A stretch of 64,000 nt of DNA from NCBI GenBank assembly GCA_030715195.1, contig JAUYVI010000009.1:62001-126000 (forward strand), read 5' to 3'. Below the pieces are notes generated by a model that worked only from the letters and a program-made list of their open reading frames with translations, had not been told where the DNA came from and ran no database searches. A program made the position numbers and the translations under genes. Below, one piece after another: positions 33,082-41,977 of this stretch. Numbering within the stretch: the first letter of the stretch is position 1; each line of letters starts with the position of its first letter. Origin of the DNA: Dongia sedimenti (lineage in GTDB: Bacteria; Pseudomonadota; Alphaproteobacteria; Dongiales; Dongiaceae).

Positions 33082-33789
33082 ATGCAGGCGTTGATCTTCG
33101 ATTGCGACGGCGTGCTGGTCGATACCGAGCGCGACGGGCACCGGGTCTCCTTCAACCGGGCCTTTGCCGGACTGGGCATCGACGCCGAATGGTCCGTTGA
33201 TCGCTACGGCACCTTGCTCACCACCGCGGGCGGCAAGGAGCGCATGGCCCGGCATTTCAAGGAAACCGGCTGGCCAGCGGCCTTCGCGGACCATGATGCG
33301 CTCATCGCGCAGTTGCATAAGCGCAAGACCGATCTCTTCATGGAGTTGATCGCGGCCGGAGATCTACCGCTGCGGCCGGGCGTGAAGCGCCTGGTCGACG
33401 AAGCGATCGCCGCCAAGATCAAGCTCGCCGTCTGTTCCACATCGAACGAGCGTGCGGTGCAGGCGCTGGTCGATGTCATGCTGGGGCCTGCCCGCGCGGC
33501 GCAAATCTCGGTTTTCGCCGGCGACGTCGTTCCGGCGAAGAAGCCCGACCCGGCGATCTACCTGCTGGCGGCGCGGACGCTCGGACTGGACCCGTCGCAA
33601 TGCGTCGTTGTCGAAGACAGCCACATCGGCCTGACGGCGGCGAAAGCGGCAGGCATGTCGTGCATCGTGACCAAATCCTCCTATACGGCAGAAGAGGATT
33701 TCAGCCAGGCGGACCGCGTCGTGCCGGATCTCGATGCCGGCATCACATTGGCGACCTGCCGTTCTCTCGCGGCGCGTCGCGTCGCCTGA
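33082..33789 (+). CDS. HAD phosphatase, CbbY/beta-phosphoglucomutase group
   Basis: A 235-aa HAD protein with motif I DCDGVLVDTE (~9), a helical cap, motif II CSTSNE, motif III Lys in VPAKKPDP and motif IV VVEDSHIGLTAAKAAG. The group dephosphorylates or isomerises sugar phosphates such as xylulose 1,5-bisphosphate. It starts 6 bases after the aldolase gene and ends the plus-strand operon before the convergent rpiR gene. Confidence 0.85.
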   Translation: MQALIFDCDGVLVDTERDGHRVSFNRAFAGLGIDAEWSVDRYGTLLTTAGGKERMARHFKETGWPAAFADHDALIAQLHKRKTDLFMELIAAGDLPLRPGVKRLVDEAIAAKIKLAVCSTSNERAVQALVDVMLGPARAAQISVFAGDVVPAKKPDPAIYLLAARTLGLDPSQCVVVEDSHIGLTAAKAAGMSCIVTKSSYTAEEDFSQADRVVPDLDAGITLATCRSLAARRVA

Positions 33790-33808
33790 TCCGGACCTCA
33801 TTGCGGGT

Positions 33809-34717
33809 TTAGCGCTCGCTGCGCTCACGCGACTGGTAATGCTTCTCCAGGGCGAGGCCGGTCGCAAGCAGATGCTTGGTCGTTTCGGTGCCGGAACGGA
33901 AGACCAGTCCAAGATAGAGCAGATCGATCAGGAAGAGCTGGCTGATGCGGCCTTCCAGAAAATCGCCATAGAGGGGGGTCGGTGGCGTGGACGAGTTCCA
34001 TGTCGTCAGGCACACATCCGCCGCCTTGGCGACGGGTGAGCCTGCATCGCTGGTAATGCCGATGGTCAAGGCGCCGTTTTCGCGCGCGATCCGCATCGCC
34101 GCCGCGACGGTCTCCGTCATCCCGGTATGCGAGACGCCGATCATCACGTCGCCGGCAGACATGTTGGCGGCACCGATGGTCTGCGTGTAGCCGTCCCGGT
34201 AGGAGGCGACATCAAGGCCGGCCTTCAGAAAGAGATGCGCCGCCTCGTCGCAAATGGAGGCCGCGCCGCCGACGCCAACGAACAGGATCTTCTTGGCGGC
34301 GATCAGCGCTTCCACGGCGCGCTCCAGCCGGTCGCCATCGAGCAAACGCTGGGTGCCCTGCAGTCCGGCGGCCAGCAACGATGCGAGATTGCCGCTGGTG
34401 GTGATGAGGGAATCACCCTCGTCGATTTCCGTCGGAATGTTGGCAAAGGCATTGCGGTGCCGCGAGCCTTCCGCCAGCGAGAGCTTCAGGTCCGGATACC
34501 CCTGATAGCCGAGCGCCCGGCTCACGCGGCTGATCGTTGCCTCGCTGACGCTCAGCAGCTGGCCGAGCTCTGTGATCGAAGCATTGAGCCGGCTGCCGGC
34601 ATGCTGCCGCAGGTAATCGGCGACGATCCGCTCGGATTTCCGCAGCCTGCCGTAGCGCTCTTGGATCCGGTGCAGCAGATCGCCGTCGGCCGGCGGCGTT
34701 ACGTTCACGTCTGTCAT
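33809..34717 (-). CDS. RpiR/MurR-family transcriptional regulator
   Basis: A 302-aa regulator. The N-terminal HTH_6 domain (RLRKSERIVADYLRQHAG, ITELGQLLSVSEATISRVSR) is followed by a SIS sugar-phosphate domain (~115-260) with ILFVGVGGAASICDEAAHLF and MIGVSHTGMTETV. It probably senses a phosphosugar intermediate of the surrounding pathway. The gene is divergent to the E1 genes and convergent with the aldolase operon. ATG at 34717 has only a weak GAAGCGGC upstream; the frame reads on to 34777. Confidence 0.92.
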   Translation of the reverse strand: MTDVNVTPPADGDLLHRIQERYGRLRKSERIVADYLRQHAGSRLNASITELGQLLSVSEATISRVSRALGYQGYPDLKLSLAEGSRHRNAFANIPTEIDEGDSLITTSGNLASLLAAGLQGTQRLLDGDRLERAVEALIAAKKILFVGVGGAASICDEAAHLFLKAGLDVASYRDGYTQTIGAANMSAGDVMIGVSHTGMTETVAAAMRIARENGALTIGITSDAGSPVAKAADVCLTTWNSSTPPTPLYGDFLEGRISQLFLIDLLYLGLVFRSGTETTKHLLATGLALEKHYQSRERSER

Positions 34718-34916
34718 GCCGCTTCTATGAATACCTCGGGAAGGCGGCAATTTAGCGTCCGCCGGTTCAGAAGGCAATTTTCCTTCAATTCACCGATCGG
34801 CCGGATCGCACCCCGAAAATAGCCGATCTGATTCAATGGCTTCCAGGAGCGCTCCGGGAAAGGCGGCGCCATAGGCAAAAAAGCGCATTGCGGCCGACTA
34901 GGTCGCCGGGGCGTAT

Positions 34917-34931
34917 GCAAATAATTTTCTC
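34917..34931. promoter_or_regulatory. Candidate RpiR operator in the rpiR/E1 divergent region
   Basis: GCAAATAATTTTCTC lies 80 bases before the E1-alpha start at 35011. Its core AAATAATTTTC is shared with the sites at 24277 and (reverse complement) 29220. The rest of 34718-35010 holds no gene. Confidence 0.45.
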
Positions 34932-35010
34932 GACAAAGATCGCGTTCCTCGGTAGGAAAAGTCATTACCAAGCGCATGTTTCAGCACGAAAACGGGGAGC
35001 TCTGCGGGGA

Positions 35011-36000
35011 ATGTCGGCAAACCGGACCGCAATGCAAAACGCACCATCACGGGAGATTTTGGAGAAAATTTTCCGCACAGCCTACCGGATCCGGGTCTTC
35101 GAAACGGAAGGCATCAAGCTCTATCGGCAAGGTCTGATCCGCGGCTACTTCCACCCCTATCTCGGCCAGGAAGGCATCGCGACCGGCGTCTGCGCCGCGC
35201 TCAACGAAGGCGATTATGTCGCCTCGACGCATCGCGGCCATGGCCACTGCATCGCCTGGGGCGCCGATGTGAAGCGCATGGTGGCGGAACTGCTGCAAAA
35301 GGAAACCGGCTACTGCCGCGGCTACGGCGGATCGATGCATATTGCAGACATTCACCGCGGCAATCTCGGCGCGAACGGGATCGTGGGCGCCGGCACACCC
35401 TTGGGCGTGGGGGCGGCCTTGGCGGCGCAGATACGCGGTTCGGATGCCGTGACCGTCACCTTCAGCACCGACGGCGCCAGCAACAATGGAACCTTCCTGG
35501 AATCGCTCAACTTGGCAGCGATCTGGAATCTCAATTTCATCCTGGTCATCGAGAACAACCAATACGCGGTGTCGACGCGGATCGAAGAATCGACCCGCGA
35601 CGTCGACCTCTACAAGCGCGGCACCAGCATCGGCGTCGAAAGCCATCAGGTGGACGGCAATGATCCGCTCGCGGTCTATCGGCTGACGCAGGAAGCCGCG
35701 GAAAAGTGCCGTGCCGGCAAGGGACCGATCCTGATCGAGGCCAAGACCTTCCGCCACATGGGCCACCACGTGAACGATCCCGGCAAGTACATGCCGGAAG
35801 ACCGGCTCGCCTACTACAAGGCCCGCGATCCGGTGGATCGCGCCCGCAATGCCCTGGTCGAGATTTGCGGGGCACCGCAGGCGGAGATCGACGCGATCGA
35901 AGGAGAGATCGCGGCCGAGTTCTCCGATGCGGTGGAATTTGCCAGGAACAGCCGCGAGATTACCGCCGCGGAATTCAGGCAGTTCGTGGCCGACTACTAA
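35011..36000 (+). CDS. TPP-dependent dehydrogenase E1 component, alpha subunit
   Basis: A 329-aa protein of the acetoin/pyruvate dehydrogenase E1-alpha group. Substrate-channel start YRIRVFETEGIKLYRQG, HRGHGHCIAWG, and the TPP/Mg motif STDGASNNGTFLE...VIENNQYAVST (DG...NN) are present, with a phosphorylation-loop-like HGHHVNDPG-region later (FRHMGHHVNDPG). It decarboxylates a 2-oxo acid or cleaves an alpha-diketone/acetoin-like compound. ATG at 35011 was chosen because the protein homology begins just after it. Divergent from rpiR and followed 27 bases later by the beta subunit. Confidence 0.9.
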   Translation: MSANRTAMQNAPSREILEKIFRTAYRIRVFETEGIKLYRQGLIRGYFHPYLGQEGIATGVCAALNEGDYVASTHRGHGHCIAWGADVKRMVAELLQKETGYCRGYGGSMHIADIHRGNLGANGIVGAGTPLGVGAALAAQIRGSDAVTVTFSTDGASNNGTFLESLNLAAIWNLNFILVIENNQYAVSTRIEESTRDVDLYKRGTSIGVESHQVDGNDPLAVYRLTQEAAEKCRAGKGPILIEAKTFRHMGHHVNDPGKYMPEDRLAYYKARDPVDRARNALVEICGAPQAEIDAIEGEIAAEFSDAVEFARNSREITAAEFRQFVADY

Positions 36001-36027
36001 GAATAAACAGCTGCCTGGGAAAATGCC

Positions 36028-37035
36028 GTGACCCGAGAGATTATGTATCGCGAGGCTTTGCGCGAAGCCATCGACGAAGAAATGGAGCGCAACAAGCTGG
36101 TCTTCATCATCGGAGAAGGCATCGCCGAGCGCGGCGGTTCCTACAAGGTGACCGAGGGGCTGCTGGCGAAGTACGGTTCGCTCCGTGTGCGCGACACGCC
36201 GATCGCCGAGGCCGGCATGATCGGCGTCGGTGTCGGCGCGGCGATTGCCGGTGCGCGGCCGATCGTTGAGATTCTCTATATCGACTTCGCCATGCTCGGC
36301 ATGGATATGATCGTGAACCAGGCTGCGAAGTTCCGCTTGATGACCGGCGGTGACGGCCGCGTTCCTTTCGTGATGCGCACCCAGGGCGGCGCCGGCGGCG
36401 GTGTCGCGGCGCAACACTCGCAGAGCCTCGAGGCGCTGTTCTATCACATCCCGGGACTGAAGGTGGTGATGCCATCGGTGCCCGCGGACGCAAAGGGCTT
36501 GCTCAAATATGCCCTGCGCCAGGACGACCCGGTGATGTTCCTGGAGCACAAGCATCTCTACATGTCCAAGGGGCCGGTGCCGGACGGCGAGCATATCGTC
36601 GAGTTCGGCAAGGGCGACATCAAGCGCAGCGGCAAGGACGTGACGCTCATCGCCTGGTCGAACATGATCCCGCGCTCGCTTGAGGCCGCCGAGGCTCTGG
36701 CCAAGGAGGGGATCGACGTCGAGGTCGTCGATCCTCGGACACTGGTGCCGCTGGACAAGGAACTGATTCTGACCTCCGTGGCGAAGACCAACCGCGTGGT
36801 CATCGTTCAGGAGGCGGTGCGCCGCGGCGGCGTCGCTTCCGATATCGCCTCGATCATTCAGGAAGAAGCTTTCTACGACCTCGACGCGCCGATCGAGATC
36901 GTTGCCGGCCTCAACATCCCGATCCCGTTCAACCTGGAACTGGAAAAAGCCAGTGTGCCGCAAAAGGACGACGTGATCGCGGCGGTGAAGCGCTGCCTGC
37001 ATCCGGAACAATTCACGGCGCGTGCCGCGAATTGA
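36028..37035 (+). CDS. TPP-dependent dehydrogenase E1 component, beta subunit
   Basis: A 335-aa transketolase-like protein. Start GTG at 36028 gives the usual REIMYREALREAIDEEM opening. GEGIAERGGSYKVTEGL, RDTPIAEAGMIGVGVGAAIAG, the LEHKHLY loop and VVDPRTLVPLDKELI are all typical of E1-beta subunits. It forms the alpha2beta2 enzyme with the previous gene product. The transaldolase gene follows after 28 bases. Confidence 0.92.
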   Translation: MTREIMYREALREAIDEEMERNKLVFIIGEGIAERGGSYKVTEGLLAKYGSLRVRDTPIAEAGMIGVGVGAAIAGARPIVEILYIDFAMLGMDMIVNQAAKFRLMTGGDGRVPFVMRTQGGAGGGVAAQHSQSLEALFYHIPGLKVVMPSVPADAKGLLKYALRQDDPVMFLEHKHLYMSKGPVPDGEHIVEFGKGDIKRSGKDVTLIAWSNMIPRSLEAAEALAKEGIDVEVVDPRTLVPLDKELILTSVAKTNRVVIVQEAVRRGGVASDIASIIQEEAFYDLDAPIEIVAGLNIPIPFNLELEKASVPQKDDVIAAVKRCLHPEQFTARAAN

Positions 37036-37063
37036 TCGGGTTTCGCAGGCGAAAGGATACGAG

Positions 37064-38284
37064 ATGAGTCTACACGTTCTGGAAAAGCTCGCCGCCACCA
37101 ATCCGGATTGCGAGATCTGGTGGGATTCCTCGCCGCTGGTCTATGACGGGTGGAAGGCCGAGGTGCTGGGTCGGGCGCCGACCGAGAAGCGTGCGTCCTG
37201 GTCGGCCCAGCTGACGCGCCTGTTCGACGCGGGCACGGTGGAGAAGGAGGGCGCCATGGGCTTTCGTGGCGTCACGACCAATCCGCCCCTGTCACTGCAG
37301 GCCCTGCAGGCCAATCCGGAATTCTGGACGGGCGAGATCCACAGAATTGCTGCGGACCTGCCGGAGCCCGGCGTCGAGGCGACCTATTGGGCGCTCTATC
37401 TGGAAATCGTGCGGCGCGGCGCCGAGATGATCCGGCCAGCCTACGAGCGATCAGGTGGAAGATACGGATTCCTTTCTGGCCAGGTGGATCCACGCTTCTT
37501 CTCCGACAAGGCGCGTATGCTGGAGCAAGGCCTGCAACTCGCGGCCCTTGGCCCGAATGTCATGGTGAAGATCCCCGGCTCCAAGGAAGGCTATGAAGTC
37601 ATCGCCGCCTTGACGGCACGCGGCATTTCCACGAACAACACGACCTCCTTTACCATCCCGCAATATGTCGCCTGCATGCGGGCGGTCTCCGAAGGGCTGG
37701 CCAAGGCCAAAGCGGCCGGTGTGGATCTGGGGCGATGGCGTTCGGTGATTACGCATATGTGCGCCCGCCTTGGCAATATCGGCGATCTCAAAGCACAAGC
37801 CGAAGCGCGGGGAATCGCCCTTTCGCCGGAAGAGATCATGCTGGGCGAGCTCGCGGTCATGAAGCGCGCCTATCGGTTGGGTAAGGACCAGAATCATCCG
37901 AGCAAGATGCTGCAGTGCTCGATGCGGGTCATCGATCCCGGCACCGGCAAGCCGGCGTCGAGCTGGCATATCTCCAAGCTCGCCGGCGGCGATTTCGTCT
38001 ACACTTGCCCGCCCGGCTATATCGAGCAGTTGATGCAGGCCGAAGACCGACTGCCGGCATTCGATCCGCGGTCCATCGATGAGGATGCGCCGGACGCCGT
38101 CATCGCCAAGCTGATGCACATTCCCTATTTCCGGCAGGCCTATGAGATCGACGGCATGGCGCCGGAAGAATTCAGTACATTCGGGGCCTTCGCCGCGACA
38201 GCAACGGAGTTTGCTGCGGCGACGCGCAAGACGGTCGATTTTGTCGCCCGCGCCCTTGAAATGACGCAGCGTCGAGTGGCCTAG
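37064..38284 (+). CDS. Transaldolase-family protein
   Basis: A 406-aa protein with a TIM-barrel transaldolase core: GFRGVTTNPPLSL (~67), VMVKIPGSKEGYE (~170, Schiff-base Lys) and ISTNNTTSFTIPQY. It is longer than the common ~320-aa transaldolases because of a C-terminal ~110-residue extension (SSWHISKLAGGDFVYTCPPGY and on). It may transfer or release dihydroxyacetone from a ketose phosphate. Start ATG at 37064 behind AAAGGA. The position between E1-beta and the lipoyl protein is unusual for a transaldolase and ties it to the same pathway. Confidence 0.88.
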   Translation: MSLHVLEKLAATNPDCEIWWDSSPLVYDGWKAEVLGRAPTEKRASWSAQLTRLFDAGTVEKEGAMGFRGVTTNPPLSLQALQANPEFWTGEIHRIAADLPEPGVEATYWALYLEIVRRGAEMIRPAYERSGGRYGFLSGQVDPRFFSDKARMLEQGLQLAALGPNVMVKIPGSKEGYEVIAALTARGISTNNTTSFTIPQYVACMRAVSEGLAKAKAAGVDLGRWRSVITHMCARLGNIGDLKAQAEARGIALSPEEIMLGELAVMKRAYRLGKDQNHPSKMLQCSMRVIDPGTGKPASSWHISKLAGGDFVYTCPPGYIEQLMQAEDRLPAFDPRSIDEDAPDAVIAKLMHIPYFRQAYEIDGMAPEEFSTFGAFAATATEFAAATRKTVDFVARALEMTQRRVA

Positions 38285-38303
38285 GTCGGCGGCGGGAGCA
38301 GAT

Positions 38304-39581
38304 ATGGCAGATTCAATTCTCGTTCCCCAGGTCGGTCAGGATCTGACCGAAGCCAAAGTCGTGGCTCTCCACGTCAAGCTGGGCGATATCGTAAAGAAGG
38401 GCGACGTGGTCGCCGAAGTCGAATCGGAGAAGGCCAGCTTCGAGGTTGAAGCCTTCGCCGCCGGCACGGTCATTCAATTGCCCTATGGCGTCGGCGACAC
38501 CGCCACGGTGTTGCAGCCGCTGGTGATCCTCGGCAATCCCGGCGAAACGGTGGGCAAGGCAGAGACGGTCGGCACTTCAGGCACTGCGCCTCAGGCGCTT
38601 CAGCCGGAATCCAAACCGACGGCGGACGCGCCGCCGCTGTCGCAGACCGGCGACGGCTTCCGGTCGTCGCCGCTCGCTCGGAGGGTTGCGGCGGTCAACG
38701 GGATCGACATCAAGCGACTGAACGGCAGCGGTCCTAAGGGTGCCATTGTCCTGCGCGACGTCAAGTCGGTGCTCCAAGGCGGGATGCGCTCGCTCGCATC
38801 GCCGGGGCAACACGCTGACGCGAGCAGCATCAACACGCGCAGTCTGCGCACCGGCACCGGTGATCCCATCGTTTTCATCCACGGTTTCGGTGCCGAGCTG
38901 GCAGCCTGGCGTCCGCTGGTCGACAGCATCCCGGTCGACAACCTGATGGTCGGTCTCGACCTGCCGGCGCATGGGGCCTCGCCCGCACCGGGGCAGGCGG
39001 GCTTCGAGCAGATGGTCGCTTCGGTCGCCGTGGCCCTGATTGCGGCGGGACGGACGCGCCTGCACCTCGTTGGGCATTCATTGGGCGCCGCCGTCGCCGC
39101 GGTGCTCGCGACACAGCAAGGGCTGGACGTGCGTTCATTGACCCTGATGTCGCCCGCCGGTCTCGGGCCGAAGATCAATGGCGACTTCCTCAGCGGGTTT
39201 CTGGACGCAAAGTCGGAACCGGCGCTGAAGGCCTGGATGCTGAGCCTGGTCCATGAGCCGGCAAGCCTGCCTGGCGCCATGGTGCGCGCGACCCTCAACG
39301 CACGCGAAGGGACCGAGCTGGCCGCCGGCCAGAGTCGCCTGGCAAAGTCGCTGTTCAGCGGATCCACTCAGCTCTTCTCCATCCGAGACGCGCTGAAGCA
39401 GGTCGGTGTCCCTTGCCGCATCATCGTCGGTCGCGAAGACGCCATCATCCCGTCCGACCAGACCGAGAATTTGCCGGGTCACGTCGCGATCCATAAGCTC
39501 GCCCGGATTGGGCACCTGCCGTTCCTAGAGGCCGCGCCGCTCGTGGGGCGGCTGGTCGCCGAGACCGTGCGCGCAGGCTGA
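38304..39581 (+). CDS. Lipoyl/E1-E3-binding domain fused to an alpha/beta hydrolase (AcoC-like)
   Basis: A 425-aa fusion. Residues 1-75 are a lipoyl domain with the modified Lys in ESEKASFE; ~118-155 a peripheral subunit-binding domain (SSPLARRVAAVNGIDI). Residues ~175-425 are an alpha/beta hydrolase with VFIHGFGAELAAW, nucleophile LVGHSLGAAVA (Ser), GREDAIIP (acid) and RIGHLPFLE (His). The CATase acyltransferase domain of ordinary E2 proteins is missing, the same arrangement as AcoC of acetoin dehydrogenase systems. It accepts the acyl group from E1. No dihydrolipoamide dehydrogenase (E3) gene is in the window, so E3 must come from elsewhere. Confidence 0.88.
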   Translation: MADSILVPQVGQDLTEAKVVALHVKLGDIVKKGDVVAEVESEKASFEVEAFAAGTVIQLPYGVGDTATVLQPLVILGNPGETVGKAETVGTSGTAPQALQPESKPTADAPPLSQTGDGFRSSPLARRVAAVNGIDIKRLNGSGPKGAIVLRDVKSVLQGGMRSLASPGQHADASSINTRSLRTGTGDPIVFIHGFGAELAAWRPLVDSIPVDNLMVGLDLPAHGASPAPGQAGFEQMVASVAVALIAAGRTRLHLVGHSLGAAVAAVLATQQGLDVRSLTLMSPAGLGPKINGDFLSGFLDAKSEPALKAWMLSLVHEPASLPGAMVRATLNAREGTELAAGQSRLAKSLFSGSTQLFSIRDALKQVGVPCRIIVGREDAIIPSDQTENLPGHVAIHKLARIGHLPFLEAAPLVGRLVAETVRAG

Positions 39582-40292
39582 ATGACCGTGCAATATCCGC
39601 CTGCGGTGTCGCACGGCACCATCATCTTCGATCTCGACGGCACGCTGGTGGACAGCGCGCCCGATTTGGCCGATGCGCTGGATACATTGCTCCTGGAGCA
39701 ACAGCTTGCGCCGCTCGGGCTCGATGTGGCGCGCCGGCTGATCGGGCACGGCATCACCAACCTGGTGCGCCGCGGCCTCGAACTGCGCGGGGTTGCTCTC
39801 CAGCCGGAGGATCTCGCCAGCCATAGCGGACGATTCTTGGAGCTCTATTCGGCCAATCTTTCCCGTAAGACCCGCCCATATCCCGGCGTGGCGGCGGCGC
39901 TAGCCCAGTTGCATGCCGAGGGCTGGCGTCTCGGCGTCTGCACCAACAAGCTGGAGCGCTATGCCCGGCAGATCCTTTCCGATCTTGATCTCATTCGATA
40001 CTTTGACGTCGTTGCCGGGCCGGATACCTTCGGTGTGAGCAAGCCGGACCCGGTGCACCTGATGCGCGCGGTGGAGTCTCTCCACGGCACCGTCGCCCGG
40101 TCGATTGTCGTCGGGGATTCAGAAGTTGACGTCGCCACAGCCAAGGCTGCCGGAATTCCCATAGTGGCCGTCAGCTACGGCTACTCCAGAACTCCGCTCC
40201 CAGCGCTGGAGCCGGAATTGATCGTCGACGATTTCCGAGCGGTGCCTGCCGCAATTAACACGCTGCGCTCGGCCTGGGAGCGAGTAACGTAG
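39582..40292 (+). CDS. HAD phosphatase, phosphoglycolate phosphatase-like
   Basis: A 236-aa protein. FDLDGTLVDSAPDLADALD is motif I with the Gph-type continuation, CTNKLERYARQIL motif II, SKPDPVHLM the Lys of motif III, VVGDSEVDVATAKAAGIP motif IV. Likely hydrolyses 2-phosphoglycolate or another small phosphate that arises in the pathway. It begins directly after the fusion gene's stop and ends the operon. Confidence 0.85.
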   Translation: MTVQYPPAVSHGTIIFDLDGTLVDSAPDLADALDTLLLEQQLAPLGLDVARRLIGHGITNLVRRGLELRGVALQPEDLASHSGRFLELYSANLSRKTRPYPGVAAALAQLHAEGWRLGVCTNKLERYARQILSDLDLIRYFDVVAGPDTFGVSKPDPVHLMRAVESLHGTVARSIVVGDSEVDVATAKAAGIPIVAVSYGYSRTPLPALEPELIVDDFRAVPAAINTLRSAWERVT

Positions 40293-40303
40293 CCCATCGC
40301 GTG

Positions 40304-40447
40304 CTACCGAAAGCTCGATCCTGTAGAGGGGAAGCGCCGATCCAGCTCCTCTATCGTACTCTTATCCCGCGCGACGCCCCAGATGGCGAGCATCATGCCC
40401 GCATCGGCCATCGCGGTTCCCACGATGGCGAGCGCACGTTCGACCAT
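40304..40447 (-). pseudogene. Short degenerate ORF downstream of the AraC remnant
   Basis: A 47-codon minus-strand frame (MVERALAIVGTAMADAGMM...) overlapping the end of the AraC remnant in another frame. No ribosome binding site and no recognised family; probably decayed coding DNA. Confidence 0.25.
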
Positions 40448-40635
40448 CCGCGCGAGAGCTTTACGTTGCGTCGATCGTCGCGATTTCCGTGTAGTGGCGT
40501 AGTGCGGCGATTGCGCCGGTGGAACTCGCCGGGCGACAAGCCCATGCGCTTCAAGAACGCCGCGCCAAAGGAACCGAGGCTATAAAAGCCGATCATGCGC
40601 GCGACGGTGTCGACCGAGATATCGCCTTTCACCAC
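40393..40635 (-). pseudogene. AraC-family regulator C-terminal remnant
   Basis: The first ~45 codons read ISVDTVARMIGFYSLGSFG followed by LKRMGLSPGEFHRR, the second helix-turn-helix and the signature tail of AraC/XylS regulators. The ~200-residue N-terminal part and the first HTH are missing, and the C-terminal reading after HRR is unrelated, so it is a broken gene. Nothing indicates it is expressed. Confidence 0.7.
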
Positions 40636-40712
40636 AGCTCCTGCCGGTGTGGATATTCTTAGGCCGCCCTCAGCCGTGTCTGGCTTTAACCGTCAGATAT
40701 CTAACCAGATTT

Positions 40713-40901
40713 TTATCGTAACGACCGATACGGGGGAACGGCTGAATCCCGTTGGGGACGCCAAGAATCCTTCCGGTCCGGATCGGGTGGTGCGGCCCCC
40801 TCGAAGACGGTTGAGAGATCGATCTGCTGGCGGCCCAGGCCGATGCGGCCGCGAATCGTGATGCGGATCTCCGCCCGGTCCTCGACAAGTTCTCTTGTCA
40901 T
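40713..40901 (-). CDS. Small uncertain ORF
   Basis: A 62-aa minus-strand frame, MTRELVEDRAEIRITIRGRIG..., with GGAAC upstream. The charged, alternating start looks protein-like, but no family is recognised and the downstream half is Pro/Arg-rich low complexity. It lies between the AraC remnant and the phn promoter and may be decayed as well. Confidence 0.25.
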   Translation of the reverse strand: MTRELVEDRAEIRITIRGRIGLGRQQIDLSTVFEGAAPPDPDRKDSWRPQRDSAVPPYRSLR

Positions 40902-40908
40902 CTAGTTC

Positions 40909-40926
40909 CTGTCATAGAACTGCTGC
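40909..40926 (+). promoter_or_regulatory. Pho-box-like site upstream of phnC
   Basis: CTGTCATAGAACTGCTGC: a perfect first CTGTCAT and a weaker second repeat at the expected 11-base offset. Another TTGTCAT lies 14 bases upstream (40895). It is 126 bases before the phnC start, consistent with PhoB activation of the transporter under phosphate limitation. Confidence 0.55.
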
Positions 40927-41051
40927 GCAGCTTTAACCGAACCGCCGACGCCGTCAGGCGATGCCTCCCGCCAAAATCCTGCCAATGAGTCGCGGCACCC
41001 GCACAGATGCGTGCCAAGTCGTGGCCGGGAACAGGAACAGCGGAGAAGCGC

Positions 41052-41927
41052 ATGACTCATTGGGCCGTGGAAGTCCGCAATCTCAGCAAGACGTTCGGCG
41101 GCGGGCGTAAGGCGCTGGACGGTGTCAGTATCACCGTTGCGGCCGGAGAGATGGTCGCGCTGATCGGGGCTTCGGGTTCAGGCAAGTCCACGCTGCTGCG
41201 CCACCTCTCCGGGTTGGTCGCGGGCGACCGGCGCGCCGGTGCCGGCGCCATCAAGATCGGCGGCGCGGCGGTCCAGGCGAACGGCCGGCTGAGCGCGGAT
41301 GTCCGGCGGATCCGCGGCGATGTCGGCTTCGTGTTTCAGCAATTCAATCTGGTGAACCGGCTGACCGTGATCACCAACGTGCTGATCGGCACGCTCGGTC
41401 GTCTGCCGCTCTGGCGCACGCTGCTGTTCCGGTTTCCGGAGACCGAGCGGCGCCGTGCGATCGCCGCGCTGCAACGGGTCGGGATCGCCGATTGGGCGTT
41501 CCAGCGCGCCGCAACTCTTTCCGGCGGACAGCAGCAGCGCGCCGCGATCGCGCGCGCCATGGTGCAGGGCGCGAAGCTGGTCCTGGCGGACGAGCCGATC
41601 GCCTCGCTCGATCCGGAAGCGGCGCGCCGGGTGATGGAATCGCTGGCAGAATTGAACCGCGGCGATGGCGTCACCGTCATCGTCTCGCTGCACCAGGTGC
41701 AGTTTGCCATGCGCTATTGCCCGCGCACCATTGCGCTGCGCAGCGGCCAGGTCGTGTTCGACGGCCCGAGCGCGGCGCTGACACCGCAGAAGCTGGCCGA
41801 GCTCTATGGCGCCGAGGCCGAGGAACTCCTGCTGGGGGAGGCGCCGACACCGGCGAAGACGTCGCCGCGCGGCACGATCGGCTTTCCACGGCCGGTGGAA
41901 GCGCTCGCCATCGCGGCCGCCGGCTAG
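41052..41927 (+). CDS. phnC: Phosphonate ABC transporter ATPase
   Basis: A 291-aa ATPase. Walker [13 protein letters not shown] (~37), Q-loop [13 protein letters not shown], PhnC-typical [20 protein letters not shown], signature [15 protein letters not shown], Walker [23 protein letters not shown]-loop [10 protein letters not shown]. It has a ~30-residue C-terminal extension beyond common PhnC. ATG at 41052 with GGAGAAG. First gene of the phnCDE transport operon. Confidence 0.93.
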   Translation: MTHWAVEVRNLSKTFGGGRKALDGVSITVAAGEMVALIGASGSGKSTLLRHLSGLVAGDRRAGAGAIKIGGAAVQANGRLSADVRRIRGDVGFVFQQFNLVNRLTVITNVLIGTLGRLPLWRTLLFRFPETERRRAIAALQRVGIADWAFQRAATLSGGQQQRAAIARAMVQGAKLVLADEPIASLDPEAARRVMESLAELNRGDGVTVIVSLHQVQFAMRYCPRTIALRSGQVVFDGPSAALTPQKLAELYGAEAEELLLGEAPTPAKTSPRGTIGFPRPVEALAIAAAG

Positions 41928-41977
41928 GCCGACACAGATTTGCACATCGTCATCTCCCCTCAACCAAGGAGCCATCC

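Noticed and set aside
35047-37101. A 684-codon open frame on the minus strand
   Set aside because: It is antisense to the E1 alpha and beta genes, whose protein families are clear. High GC keeps the opposite strand open; its translation is low-complexity His/Arg/Asp-rich.
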